Below are positions 46,531-59,088 of a DNA stretch of 64,000 nt, piece after piece. The notes beneath the pieces are model-generated. The model was not told where the DNA came from. It did no database searches and was given only the letters and a program-made list of their open reading frames with translations. The first letter of the stretch is position 1. Every line of letters begins with the position of its first letter. The stretch is from Metallyticus violacea. Lineage: Eukaryota > Arthropoda > Insecta > Mantodea > Metallyticidae. The DNA lies in contig CM060842.1 in NCBI GenBank assembly GCA_030762175.1, forward strand, positions 49,186,501 through 49,250,500, read 5' to 3'. The position numbers and the translations under genes are program-made.

Positions 46531-49500
46531 CTATGCTATACAGATCATATTCTGGAAGCTGGAACTACCCCTTCAAGCAAGTTGCACTCAATTGGCTAGC
46601 AATACGCCAATTCAAGTAAATTTGTAGCTTGATTTTTAATGTCCAATTATGGAATAAATTGACGATTTTCACCAAAATTAATATTTGACTACAAAATATT
46701 TTTTATTTTCGCTTTCAGTTTCCGTAATTAAGCTACAAAGCAATAATTGCATTAATTGAAGTTATGCACTTTCGTCCTTAACAACCCAATCAGACTCGTG
46801 CCCAACCGTAGGCATATCTCACGGTAAGGAGAGATATTCATAACATTTAAAAAATATTTATGAAACAAATTCTGGTTGTAGGTCACAAATGGAACTGCTC
46901 AGTGCGTGCCAGGTTTAAGAACTTGTCAAAGTGAGTTGGTTAATAGTTTTCTTAGAAGTGTGAATCAAGCAACACTGAGGAACTAGGTCGCATGACTTTA
47001 TGTGCCCCACACATTTGCGTTGCTATGCATAGACTTGCTGAACTCAATAGCTACATTGAATTGAATAGGTCATTAAACACTTCGATGGTTTTTTATCACC
47101 AGCTTGTTATATGTGCGCAGTACTGTCTACCAAACAAAGTGAACAAATAAAAACTTAGAAAATCATCGCAATCTGAACGCGATTTTTCTGCTTCCATATA
47201 ATATAATTCTTTTCTCCGCTCCGCCAATATACATCTTAAAACAGCCTCTTGATTATATTTATGATACATGAAATAGTATTGCCCTCACCTCAGTTTTCAA
47301 TGTCTAAACCAGATCTTAAGTTTAATCTTCAAAACGAAGTGCAAAAAAATAGCAGCAATAAAGCCTCGACACCAGCTCCGTAATTTTACACCTTTAGAGA
47401 AACATTATTTTATTGCATAAGCACGTTCAGTATGCGTTTATGTAAAATCAGCAGGGCTAATATACATGTGTAAATAAATATTTCTTTGTCGCAAAGACAG
47501 TAACATTTTAACATACCTTTATCGATTATATTATTTGCAATAAAACTATATAAACTTATATTTGGATTTAGCACACATTTATATGGAAAATAACTATTGT
47601 TCCATTGTTATCAGTTTTAATACAATATTCTAACCGTATTGTTTTCTTTTTATACTAGATTGCTTGCATGCCTCGTTGTCCCACTGTTTGTCATTTATCG
47701 GAGCTCAATCTCGAGACGACAATGTTTCGCGTGTCCGTTATCGGAGGGGTCCATCATCCCCGTTGTTGCTATTTCCGATTCTGGAAATTTCACTTATTTG
47801 TCGGTCTCCTTTCCCGCTCCTCTCTGCCGTGACAATAGGTCCGAGAGTGCTGCCGCTCTTTGTTACAACATTTTTCTTCTTTATTGACAATGACAAATGT
47901 GAAATAAATTTCACCAGTTCATATAGTCAACTTGGCTGACATGATATTCCCTCACTTAACTGCAACTCCAATCAGCACGTTTCAGTAGCAGAACTAAGAA
48001 CTGAAGGGAAAATGAAAGTGAAATAAAAAACGTTTTCAATTAATCGATCAATTTACTAGTTAGACGCATTTCTATAGATCCCAAAAATAATAAAATGCAG
48101 CATTTAGCGTTTAAAACAATATTTTTTATTTTATAGTATTCCATATTTTTCTATGTGTGTGTGTGTGTCCTAGACCAGATAACCATGTCACTCTACCACT
48201 AACCATTTATATCATGATTAGTAAACCTACTGCCAATACAATTCCTTTAGACAAGCGTCTGATTGTTTACTACCATCTCACCACTTTCGTTAGCTCCGTG
48301 ACGCCACATGTAATTATGTAAGTCTTGTTGAGATAATTTACGTCTAAATGCGTCGACTTATGAACAATTGCCAAGAATACTTTTATTTTATTGTAACTTT
48401 TTTATCCATCCATTATTGCACTATATTCCAAAATACGTGATTGCTGCACGAAAAACAAAAATACTTTTTGGGCCAAATATTCTTTCGAAATTAAAAATGT
48501 TTTTAAAGTCTTTAACTTAATTTTTAATTGTGGAAGGTAATCTACATGAATAATATATGAATTTTAATCTCGATATTATTTTCTAATTAAAACTTGAAAT
48601 ATCGCAAGCCACACAAAGAGGCGAAGGGTGCCAAAATAATGTGCATCAAATGCTGTGAAAATCTTATGGAAGAACGAAAGAACAGTGGCAAACATGAGGA
48701 AACTTTAGTAATTTTACGTTTACTCAGCGTCCAAATGTGTCATTTGGGAGGATATAGCGGCATTGGGGATTTTTCACTCATTCATCCATTTAAAAAGCAC
48801 ACTTTGTTTTACATTTATTTTCATTTTAATTCATATGATTACCCATTTTCAACTACATAAGGCCAAACTTTTGAATTAACTGGTTAGTTGCCAGTTATTT
48901 TCCTCACCTTTATGGTCTGTAATCCCCTTTAATATACAAATGCTTAAGTACCGTTAATAAGTGACAAAATGAATTAATCTAAAATTCTCAAAGAAGTTCT
49001 GTTAATTTAATCGAAGCCTGCAGCAACTTGCGCGTGTCTATGCATTACTCAAGAGAAATAAAGGGAAATGCTAAGAATGGCCTTTGGATAATTTTAGCGC
49101 CCCCTGGATCACGTCACACAAATAGAATCAGGGGAGGCAGTCAAGTTGCAAGCAATACACAGAAGGGTACTTTAGAACACGAATAAAATACGATAGCTAT
49201 TGAATGAAGAACTGTAAAATAAAAATAAATGCAACAATCAGTAAAAATTGCAGGAAAATAGTTCAAACTTCTAAACTGAAACACTGAAAAATGCCGTTAA
49301 GATCAATTATATATATTTAAAGCATAGGAAGTTTTGTATAAAAAGATATGTCAAAATCAATTTTCAAAACCATTTAGATGTTTGGGGGCGGGAGCAGTGC
49401 TTATTCGTAGCACCTTAACCCTGCAACCTTAATTTTTACGACCTGCAGGTGTTCATTGTTATGTTGACGTAACAACAACAGTCATTGTTTAAGTGCATTG

Positions 49501-49655
49501 AGATCATCGCTTAATTTTTACGAACATTTGCAACAACGCGACTTGTGGCTGTTAAGGGGCAAGTTTAAAAATTTCCAACTTTTTATTATATTTCCTGCAA
49601 ATGTTCTTTATATTTTATATTTTAGAAGTATTGTTTAAGGGTGGTGGTCATCATT
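46531..49655. other. No supported feature
   Basis: Mostly AT-rich. Includes a short (GT)n near 48157. A GC-richer patch at 47660-47870 has overlapping 82- and 91-codon frames that I do not recognise. Confidence 0.35.
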
Positions 49656-50640
49656 TTTCCCAGATGCCTATCAAGTTGAATGTAAATGATCCAAGATTTA
49701 CAGAAAAAGCACTAGCTGTTTTTCATGAACTAGAGCAGGAAAGCATTTCTAATGATAATTTTGATTCTGAAATACATTGAGTTAGGGTGAACGAGACCAT
49801 GTTGAAATTGATGTTGTGCTAATTGAAAGAGAAAATGACGATATTGCATATCTTCACAAAAATGTCCAATCTGGTAATGATGAATGCGATATTCCATTAA
49901 CGGGCAGAAAGCACCAAGGCTCCTATCATCATCCTCCTCCTTCTCCTCTCTATTTATTGATCGAAACGCTGATGAACGATATATTATTCAGCCAAAGAAG
50001 TCTATAAAAAGTAAAACTGAACATCGTTGGTCTTCCCTAGCTCCTAAAAAGAAGACCACAAGTACTCCCCAAAGAAACATCCATCATATTCAATGTGTGA
50101 CTAACCAAGCGAAGTTCGCCTATATAGACTAATATGCATTGCTTACAAATGATACCTTTCAGTTGATTCTTGATCATACAAATGAGGAAATTAACCGGAA
50201 GAGAATGAAACCCTAACAGCCAAAGGCAAATCAGCGTGCAACTTTTGATGAAGTGCTGAAAGCCTTGCTTGTATTCCTGAATTACTGGACCTTTGAGAAA
50301 CAAGTGTTTATCAGCTATTTAACAGCAATTTATGTATCCAGATAATGGGCTGTGATGAGTTCGGAAAAATGTCAGTTCTGCATTTCTGCCTAAGATCCGA
50401 TTACAAAATGAGAGGTGAGGTAAGAAAACAAACAGATGCTGAGCCTCTGAAAAGGAAAAGCAGCCTCATAATGCTCTGTGAACAGTTTGTGTTACCGTTA
50501 AAGAAAGGATTTCTGATTCCGATGATATCTACGGAGATCCGCAGGACCATTCATTCCATTATCGGTAAAGAAGATAAAGTGCAGGACCATCAATACTCGA
50601 AACGAGGATCATCTGCTACATATGTCAAAAAAAAAAAAAA
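49656..50640 (+). pseudogene. piggyBac-like transposase relic
   Basis: Starting at ATG 49664 the plus strand has an acidic N-terminal region in two frames (LAVFHELEQESISNDNF, then LIERENDDIAYLHKNV). Next is HRWSSLAPKKKTTSTPQRNI, then ALLTNDTFQLILDHTNEEI, typical of the start of the DDE_Tnp_1_7 domain. After a degraded stretch comes FGKMSVLHFCLRSDYKMRGE, then VRKQTDAEPLKR, matching the RF..L..CLRFDD...R..R...D..API block. The downstream catalytic part and the Cys-rich end are missing. Frameshifts and stops are frequent. It ends at an A-run and is followed by a SINE. No TTAA-linked inverted ends were identified. Confidence 0.6.
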
Positions 50641-50696
50641 AACAAGCGAATGACAAACAATTTCTGCAACGTTTGTCCAAAAGTATTCTGCAGAGC

Positions 50697-50968
50697 ATCG
50701 TGTCGGTCCTAGTAGTCTAAAGGTAACCATACTTGAACCTAGATCGCGGTTCAATCCCGGCCAAGATTCCGGCGTAAATATCCTAAGTATGGGTTCCTTC
50801 GGAAGGGAAGTAAAGCCGTGGGTCCCATGTCGTAGATTTACGGCATGTAAAAGAACTTCAAGTTTGAAAGAAAAGGCCTCTGAGCAAATTTGTCGGCTGT
50901 TTCACGCCCTGAATAGAATGGGACGCTGATGACGTGAGATGTTAAAGAGCGTCCGTAAATAAATAAAT
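50697..50968 (+). mobile_element. SINE family B (copy at 50.7 kb)
   Basis: Starts TGTCGGTCCTAGTAGTCTAA and carries the B box GGTTCAATCCCGGCC. It continues with TCCTAAGTATGGGTTCCTTC and GAATGGGACGCTGATGACGT and ends in GAGATGTTAAAGAGCGTCCG plus an AAATAAATAAAT tail. There is a 9-base gap between the boxes relative to the 42.9-kb copy. Flanking ATTCTGCAGAGCATCG (50684) and ATTCTACAAAGAACATCG (50967) may be a diverged target-site duplication. Confidence 0.85.
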
Positions 50969-50971
50969 TCT

Positions 50972-51560
50972 ACAAAGAACATCGAGCGCAGTTGTACTCA
51001 GTTTCCGGTTCACACGAATATATCCAAGTTTTGCCACCTGTTACGATGTTGTGAGCGGATTTTGCAGTTCCTCGGTGAAAATTTTTGAGCATTTCTTTAC
51101 ACGAATTAACATGAGCGGTTTTTTTTTTTAGCTTCGTCCAATTATGCAGAATCCGTCGATAACAGATCTTTTTCACAGCTAAATGTTCATGTAAAATCGA
51201 ACGTACTGCAGCCTTCGATATGCTTAGGAATGCCTCTATATCTCGTAAGTCACATGTCGATGTTTTCCAATCATGTTGCGCACAGCATCGATGTTGTGTG
51301 GAATGGCCACCGATTTTAATCGACCTTCACGAAATTCATCACTGACGGACGCATGATCACAACGAAATTCTGAAAACCAATTGTAAACTTCTTTTCTGAT
51401 AGTGCTTTATTACCAAAAGTTGAACGAAACGACTCTGCGCATTGCTGTCGAGTTAGGACTTTACTAAAATTGTAAAAAATCATCCAACAAAAAACCTTCA
51501 GGTGAAATTTCCATTTTTCCCCAAAATTGCTTTATTTAAACACTCACTGTAGCCAAACTA
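50972..51560 (-). pseudogene. Mariner transposase relic, N-terminal half
   Basis: On the minus strand, starting near 51540, is an MIFYNFSKVLTRQQCAESF-like block. This is the first HTH, of the form M..YDFK.GL..QEC...L. KFTIGFQNF and LHEHLAVKKICYR follow (second HTH and linker). Then comes the open frame at 50970-51176, with NSCKEMLKNFHRGTAKSAHN, IVTGGKTWIYSCEPETEYN. The normal GDETW, with the first catalytic Asp, is GGKTW here, so the enzyme is dead. The C-terminal half is absent and the boundary is the SINE at 50968. Confidence 0.85.
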
Positions 51561-51844
51561 CTCGATCAATTTCTAATCTGCAATTGTTTTTTCACAATAA
51601 CAAATGTCAATTGTTGCCAAAGTAGTAGCTCCACCTAGTGATCGTTTGTAACAACTTAAAACTTAAAAACTCTTACAAACTGCGTCCTACCATACGTCCG
51701 ACTGTGTTGTCAGTTTGTACATATTTGTTTTACCTATAATAATTGAGAGAGCAGATTTCTGTTTTACGCTCGATAAATATTTAATGTGCAAAATTGTTTT
51801 TATGGTAGAGATGATGTAAACGAGATGAAATGATAAAGGGAGGG

Positions 51845-52010
51845 GGGCGAATTTTATTTATTTATTTAAGCAAGGAACATTGCAGACCTTTCGGTTTAGA
51901 TATTTCTCCGACATTGTCCATTTATGACTGGCCTGGAAAAAACTAAAGGAAAGACGGTTCGGGTGGGAAACGAACTGCATACCTCAGCCAGCCATGTCGA
52001 TAAGTTGTGA
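51845..52010 (-). mobile_element. SINE family A, degraded copy
   Basis: The minus strand reads CATGGCTGGCTGAGGTATGC, then AGTTCGTTTCCCACCC, CGAACCGTC, and a CCAGTCATAAATGGACAATG block. This corresponds to the head, B box, GGACCGTCC and CTCATAAATGGCAAATGCC of the reference copy. The tail is replaced by low-complexity sequence. It is the oldest-looking member here. Confidence 0.55.
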
Positions 52011-52169
52011 CGTAGTTTTCTAAGGAGTGACTTATGATTTTATTCCCAAGGGATGTCCAAATATTCTAATAAATATAAAATGTTTGCTTTTTTTATCATA
52101 GGCATAACAAATAAAACGACTACCGATTTTTTTAATTACAAATGATACATTTATTTATCCCTTATTGAC

Positions 52170-52433
52170 GGCAGAGTGGTCGATTGGTTAGATTCCTCGC
52201 TTTCCACTCAGACAGTCCAGGTTCGATCACAGCGGACGGAAATGGGATTTCTGGCCGACAAAGCGGCGCCTGGGTGCTCCGGTTTCCCCTGCCTCTTATT
52301 CCGCCTTTGCTCAATTCTTTATCATTGCGGAAAGCTACCGCAGCATCTTTCCCCGGAAAAGTTGCACACACGGCATGATGCTCTGTAGTGAAGAACGTGC
52401 CATCAGGCAAAGCAATGTAAGTGAATAAATTAA
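52170..52433 (+). mobile_element. tRNA-headed SINE, another family
   Basis: The head GGCAGAGTGGTCGATTGGTT (A box) is followed at normal spacing by CCAGGTTCGATCACAGCGG (B box). The body includes CGGAAATGGGATTTCTGGCC, GCACACACGGCATGATGCTC and a GTGAATAAATTAAT end. Only one copy is in the window, so the family is defined only by its head. The 64- to 111-codon frames across it are not genes. Confidence 0.65.
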
Positions 52434-53481
52434 TACCTGCTATTTGGTTATAAATGTCCCAAAACTTGATTATTTGCAATAAAAATAATGTACACAAGGG
52501 GGAAAATATGCAAATATAATTCTAGTCATTATAAGGAAACAGTTTTTATAGTATTACAAGCCATCAATGTATCATTAATAATCATATTGTGTTGGTAAAA
52601 TAAAATTTACTGCAGAGCATTGTATTTGAAATGTTACTAGCAGGAATAGCCGCCGTACTGCAGAGGAACTTAAAAAATCAGGGCGAAAACCGAAAGAATT
52701 TTTAAGGAGGCTTTTAGGTAGTTAAAATAGATTTAATTAAAGTGTGTTAGAAGTGTGTGATAGTAGGCGGATACCATTTCGAACTATTTCTGTAATGCAG
52801 ATTAGTGCTGATTATGAAATAGACGAATTTCGTATGCGTGTTATTTATCAAAGTTGTGCTTGAAAGAAAATATTTAAGTTTATAGATGAAAACATTTAAG
52901 AAATATGAAAATTATTGTTTCTCTGTATTGGAATTTGTCATGAATTAAAGGGGGGGGGGAATAGACAGCGAGAGAGAAAAAGCGGTATATGAAACAATTG
53001 CTTCATTTAGTGCAAAATAGCTGTAGAAAAACATTTTACTGAAAGAAAATCGAAAGATGAATTGAAAAACTACTTCATCTCTGCAATGGTTAGAAACAAA
53101 GATGTGTAATTCAAATTCATGCAAATAAATTGGACATTTCTAAAACACATGTAATTTACTTAGAATATTTTGATTCTCTCTGCTTCAAGCAAAATCAGCA
53201 GGTCTTCTAGCAAGGCATTTTATTCGTTTCGTAATTGCTCAGGATGATGATGTCGCCGCATCCTGATGTCACTATAACCACTTCCGATAAATAGTACAAG
53301 GAAAAAACGCTGTAGACGCGCTCGTGAGGATGTACTGCAGTATTTCCTCCTCGTACACGTTTGTTAAGTTTGTGGGCCAAGGATATGTGGGGTATATAAA
53401 CAGATTTCAATGTGCACTACCTTCAAGGCGAAATGTTTCCACGCTGACTAACATGATCTCAGCCAACGGAAATCATAAGTG
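52434..53481. other. No supported feature
   Basis: AT-rich with a short G-run near 52950. A minus-strand 67-codon frame (53207-53410) has no motif. Confidence 0.4.
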
Positions 53482-54118
53482 CAGGAGTTTTCAAAAGTAA
53501 GAGGTAATGTTTTCTTCGACTTCCGTACTGTCTTGAACATTCTGGTACTACCTTATTGTATAACAAATAGAACTTTTTGCATTACTATGACAACGAGTTT
53601 GTTTTGGGGATTTGTAGTACAGAGTTTCAATTAGGAAAGATCTGCTTTACCAATTTCGATTCTGGAAAGAAATAGTATTACCTCTGCAAATATATACAAG
53701 TTACTCACTAGGCATCGGAATCCTTAAGCACTTGACATCAGAACTTCATTTCGTATTTAATGCTTAGAAAGCTCTATGCGTAGTTATTACGAAATGTGAA
53801 CGCAGATTTTCAGTAACCTTTCAGCTATTTCGACCCAAAATGGTTTAGGAGCTGACCTTTCCAGAGTCTTTCAAGATAGTCAGATATTACATCAGGAGAT
53901 TATTTGGTTGCGGAAGTTTCTGAGCAAACTTGCGACAGTTGATACCATGGCAGAAATTCAAGAACACTTAACTGCTGAACAGAGGCTATTATACAAAAAC
54001 AAAATTGTGGGCATATGAATGAGGAAAAGTCCATGAGTGGTTAAAATGCTTTTTAAGAAAGTATAGAAAATGCTACTCTCAGAGAATAAAAGTTACCTCT
54101 TACTTCTGAAAACCCCTG
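53482..54118. mobile_element. 637-bp inverted-repeat MITE
   Basis: The left end CAGGAGTTTTCAAAAGTAAG, then AGGTAATG, is matched by the inverted right end, CAGGGGTTTTCAGAAGTAAG, then AGGTAACT. That is about 30 bases with few differences. The interior has no long open frame. The CAGGG(G/A) terminus is common among hAT elements, but the 8-bp flanks (CATAAGTG and TATATCAA) are not a convincing duplication. The superfamily is left open. Confidence 0.75.
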
Positions 54119-56845
54119 TATATCAACTTCTCGATCATTAAAAAGCTGCAAAGTTTGCCTATAACACCGTTTTCTTATTGCTACTTTTGTGAAATTGGAG
54201 GTACTTAGAAGACAAGCGCCAGGAGAAAATTCCTGTAATTTCTCCGCCCCATGTTCTACTTGTCATTTGTGGCGCCGTCGCATTTTAAAGTTTTCCTCTT
54301 AATAACACTCCAACTCTCGTGAAGGATAAATAAATAAACCTTCATTTCAAAATATACCAATCTGATTAGCTATCTATTTAAAATAAACACAATTTAAACA
54401 AAAATACGTCAATTAAGATATTGTGGAGAGATTAAAATATTGATTGATTGAATTTAGGTTATGCTCTCATCACCAGAAGCCCTATTTTGAAATTTGAAAC
54501 TCCATTCTTAGCTTATGATATTTAACATTTAAAAAAATTAAATTATTACATATTTTGTTTTCTATAAACAACACCTATATACATATAAATTTGGACAGAA
54601 TAAAAAAGCAGTAAATTGTAGAATTAAAATACCGTTTATTTTTATTAAAATAATATAATCTATTTATAAACTTCTAATTGATTCGCTTGCATTCTGTTCT
54701 TTCTTGCAGGGTAAACACAGTTATGTAACATTTTACTATCAAAACACAAGTATTAATTAAATGCAGTAGCTTAATAACAATTTAGCTTGTCAGACAACGA
54801 TAGAAAACAAAAACTTCATTCGAAAGTTGAGTATTATAAGGTAGGGGTGTCATTTCAAATTAAAATAATTTTATTTTAAATATGAAGTTATTGAGATTAG
54901 CACATTTTGGAACTAAAGCTATGTGCGCTTAGATCAATACGACACAAAAGAAATTTGGAAAATTGGAAGAATTAATTAAATATTTATAACGGTTTGAGAA
55001 GTCCATGCTGGAAATTCATTGACCAAGTTAGATTCAACCTACTGACAAATGCCTAAAAATGAGTTAAAATGTTTTAAATAAGTATCTCAAAATGCTTACT
55101 TTAATAACGATATTAAATGAATTGACATTAAAGTGATGCAGTGTACAGAGAGACTGAAAAGAAAATTGAACATTTGGTCTCTGCTGCAATATTTGTTGGG
55201 GTACGTGACAAAAATGATTGATCTTATCTTTAAAGTACTAGCTTATTCGTTCTTGAAATTATTTAAACTCACTTTATAATGTTACTTTATTTTTCGCCAA
55301 TATTTTGCAAGTTTAACATAGCATTTAGTTATTCCTAAGTGTCCAAGTAGAACAGAATTAATGCGCAGTATCTCGACTATGAATTTAACCATTAAAAAAA
55401 GATGACGGCCATTCTACGTGCACTCATTTGTTCTGACCTCGGTTGCGCAATAACGTAAAGCAATAAAGGGATATCTCCCACGTGTAATTAACTAACATCT
55501 TCCATTTCTTTTCTGTGTTCCAAGATGTGCAAGAAAGATAGAGCAAGCGAAGCTAGACAGGAAGGCGTTATATAAGTCTGGGAAAATTCACACAACTGTG
55601 CATTACACGAATCTAGTGTTCCCATGATGGGAATCAAATGTCAGGTTTAGTCTCACAAGATACTGGTGTGTTCTTTTGTTATCTTTTCGAGTTGTTGCTA
55701 GTAGCTAAATGGTTCATATTACCATTTGGATTTTACAGTTTATTGAAAGGAAGAAAATTGAACTTGTAGAAAAAATAAAACATTAATCAAATATTTACAA
55801 ATAATTTATAAATGCACCAACATCTAGAAATGCTAATTGTAAAACAAAAGGGTATTTTCATTTGTTCCATTACAGCTATAACTTAAATTAAGAAATACTT
55901 ACTGCGGGTAAGATAAATGCATTAGCTACATATATTGCACTTCAAATGCACAAATTAAAATGTTAAAACAATAGCAATTTCCAAATAAATGTTACAGATT
56001 AAAGAATGCGATTAGATTTGATTTTATTGCAAATGATATGAAACGTTACTGTTAGTGAAGCGCCATGCCTACAGTGCATTCTTTGTGCTGGTAATCTTTA
56101 ATTCGTTAATCTTTGCGAAGCATGTTCACTGCAGCTACAAAAGCTTCAGCCCGGCAGGTCTCTTCTTCTTTGAAAGATGTTCTGTCACGCCGATCAGTGT
56201 CTAGTAAACTGCCTGTACACACTCCTAATGATTGTGCTTCTATTAAACTACTTATATAATTATCTATTAAAAATGCATCTGGTCAACGCCATTGTAGACA
56301 GCAAGTACAAAACAATTGATTGCAACTGCAACAATTAGAGTCGCCCGCTGTCTTTTGCCATTATTTATCAATCAGAACGCACTCTTTTAATTGTTGCGAA
56401 TAGTAAATTTATCTCGCTCCCAGGTTTCCCGTATTTGAAAATTAAATTAGTGACGCTCATACAACATATTCCTTAAGTAGATATCTTGCCTGTTGTGTTT
56501 CTTCTTAATCGTTCGAATCGTTCATAACATTTGGCATTCACAACAGAACTGAACTTCATTGTTAACTGTTAGTCATCTTGAAAATCTATTTCTTTTACAA
56601 GCTATAAAAATAAAATCCACTGTTTAATATGGGGAACTTCGCTCCTTTAGAATTTTGCCTTCTATCGCATACGTCGTTGGATATCTCGGAAAGAAAATTC
56701 TCTGGTTTTTCTCAGTAATTGTTGAAACATTAGAGAATGTGAACGCAAATAAATTATGCCTTTGTTGTTAGGTAGAAACAAAGATGAATTCCACTTTATG
56801 CTTTTAATTAGGTCTTAATTTCTACCTACAGGATTTAAATTTTTT
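54119..56845. other. AT-rich sequence, no supported feature
   Basis: A pyrimidine-rich TTCTGTTCTTTCTTGCAG near 54710 looks like a splice acceptor but has no open exon behind it. Nothing else recognised. Confidence 0.4.
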
Positions 56846-56916
56846 AAGTAAGATATACAGTGGCACAAATTAGGCTAAGCTTGGATATAACGTACTGTAT
56901 TGTACAGAACTGTATA

Positions 56917-57333
56917 CAGATGTCCCTAAAGCTCGGTAACCCTTTTGTTAATTTATTACACAAAAACTACAAATGATAAAACTGTCGTATATACGTCATA
57001 ATTAAAGAGGAATTCATGGTTTTGTTTGAATTTTACCGCTAATGCTCGCAGTTTCCGCATTTTCCGCAGATGGCGTTTTGTAAAGATGGCGACTTCTGGC
57101 GAAGAGCGCGCTTTCTGTGTGTTGGAATTCTGCAAATGTAACAGTGCTACAGATGTGCAACGGAAGTATGGTAAAAAGCACCGAACAGAAGTCTATTTGC
57201 GTCTGGTATGGTAAATTTGTGAGTATTGGTTGTTTGTATTCTAAGAAAAGAAGTGGCCATCCGACAGTGACTGATAATACCGTTAACCACGTGAGAGACG
57301 CGTTCATTAGAAGTCCGAAAAAATACTTTTAGA
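56917..57333 (+). mobile_element. 5' end of a DUF4817/IS630-type element
   Basis: After TA at 56915-56916 the sequence CAGATGTCCCTAAAGCTCGG has the form of the inverted end of these elements (TACAGGGTGTCC...). About 170 bp downstream, ATGGCGACTTCTGGCGAAGA opens a frame reading MATSGEERAFCVLEFCKCNS, then DVQRKYGK. A frameshift follows, then WYGKFVSIGCLYSKKRSGHP, TVTDNTVNHVRDAFIRSPKK. This is the DUF4817 HTH region. The sequence stops at the SPKK point; the DDE domain is not present. The element is truncated and inactive. Confidence 0.75.
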
Positions 57334-57639
57334 TAAGATATATTGGTACAAATTAGGCTTAGTGCGAGTATAATGTACTACATTTTAAGGATTTTTATTC
57401 GTTGCTGCGAGATTTCGATTCATAAGTTTCCAGTCTGATTTAGGCCGTGATTAGTTGTTGCGATAATCGATGTTTCAGGTCATTCATTCACTTGGAGAAG
57501 TCATTTAAGTCAAACATGTTGCATAAACCAGCATGGTGTATGTAGAGCATTGATAAAAATTTTAACTAAAAAGAGTTTCACACAGCCTTGACAAGCTTCC
57601 CCTTTATATTACGCTGTGTTCAAAATGTTCAAAATTACT

Positions 57640-58320
57640 TCATTTGGGCAGGGACAGCCTTGAAGGTGACGCACGTGAGGGTAGGCCGGTGGGTTTATTG
57701 ACACAAGAAAACATCTCCCTTGTCCAGGAGAAAGTTCTGAGGGATAAGCGTCTGGAATCAAAAAATGGGACTGTGCATCGCATCCATCAACATTTGCATA
57801 TGCATTTTGGTCAGTGCAAGACTGTGCTCCGAATTCTGCGCGGGAACGTTGTCAGAGCCTCGGTTTCTGAACCTTTGCCTTGGTAACGTGATGGTAGTAT
57901 GGGGATGAAGTTATGATCCTCTGACCTTCTTTCAAAAAGAATAAATGCAGTAGCGGAAGAAGGATGAAAGGCCAAAGCCACACAGTCCAGAAGATAATGA
58001 CAAGTGAAGAGTGTTATGTTCAGGCCTTGCATCAATGCACAATGTCATCAAAAAAAAAAAAAAAAATGTTCAAACGCGGAGCTATCTGCTGCACAACGCT
58101 CCAGTCAACAAAAAAGCTACTGTTACCAGAAAACACATGGGACTTCCATGAACTGGATCATTCACCATATAACTACCACCTTGCCTTGCATAAATAATGA
58201 GTTGAAGGACGCTGTTTTCAAACATTTTGGAAACAAAGCCTCAAACCACTTTTTGAGTGGGATTGAAATGGTAACCCAGAGATGCAGGAGAGATTGCATA
58301 AAAATCCTGTATTTTTACTC
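57640..58320 (+). pseudogene. Mariner transposase relic with internal deletion
   Basis: The plus strand at 57644-57886 reads GRDSLEGDAREGRPVGLLTQ, then ISLVQEKVLRDKRLE and GQCKTVLRILRG, the second HTH and linker of a mariner. After a large loss, 58050-58290 keeps LLHNAPV (HDNAP motif with Asp lost), HHITTTLPCINNELKDAVFK and FLSGIEMVTQRC. These correspond to HPPYSPDL...LK..L...F and the F..GI..L..RW..C end. The central GDETW region is missing. An A-run at 58052-58066 and several stops also break it. Confidence 0.7.
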
Positions 58321-58405
58321 GATCATCTGCCTACATGGTCAGGTCGGAAACACACAGGAATTAACTTCATGCCAAAATCTTTTACACGGAGCTGAAATTG
58401 CTTTA

Positions 58406-58423
58406 TATATATATATATATATG
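58406..58423. repeat. (TA)n microsatellite
   Basis: About nine TA repeats, right of the mariner remnant. Confidence 0.9.
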
Positions 58424-59080
58424 CATGTAATAAAATTGTTGTTTTTCTCAGAACTCCTGTATCGCAGAGGTGATTTCACGTGCCTTCTATGGGGTACAAG
58501 GTCAATGCCTGGCAGAGACGCGTTAACACAAGCAATTCACGTTTGTTTGTTTGTTTGTTCTATGGTAGGCTATGCCCATAACTGTCGCAAGAACACCGGA
58601 TGTGTTCACAGCACACGCGTCTGCTATTGATTACTCATAAGGCTTCTAGTGAGGACACGCTTCGTCTTTCAATTAGCAATATCCCAGGTGCTCTTGTTCT
58701 GTTTGTGTAATACAATCCTTTTACTAAGGCTGCCCTAAATCATACCACTCGAGCTGGGAAAATTCAGGAACCATTAAAGACCAACTCCACCTTAAATTAA
58801 GGTAGTAAAATAAAACAAGATAAAAGAAAATTAAATAAAATCTACAATACATAATTTTACAGATAAATCTATAATTACATAAACAAAACAAACATATAAC
58901 TTAAATAAAAACTAAACATTTCATACTAAAAATTATATAAAATTGCAAATCTACTGGAAGCCAATAAACATAGCCAACAGTTGGTAGCCAAGCTATCTAC
59001 TTAACCTTAAAATATTTCGTCGGAAGCCAAACGGTTGACCAGTACCTTCCTCACCCTAACTATTTAAAGAAATTGTACTT
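58424..59080. other. No supported feature
   Basis: Contains a short (GTTT)n near 58540-58556. AT-rich and otherwise unassigned. Confidence 0.4.
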
Positions 59081-59088
59081 GCTTATGT

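Noticed and set aside
46610..46745. Inverted pair TGTAGCTTGATT / AATTAAGCTACA as a small MITE
   Set aside because: Only about 12 bases match, surrounded by dissimilar AT-rich DNA. This is within chance expectation.
54686..54720. Splice acceptor TTCTTTCTTGCAG
   Set aside because: The sequence after it meets a stop codon within a few codons in the frames examined, and no partner donor or coding exon was found.
58004..58630. A 208-codon plus-strand frame, the longest in the window
   Set aside because: Only its middle matches a mariner C-terminus. It starts in an A-run, continues through a (TA)n repeat coding for Tyr-Ile, and ends in unrelated DNA. It is a chance fusion across a transposon remnant.
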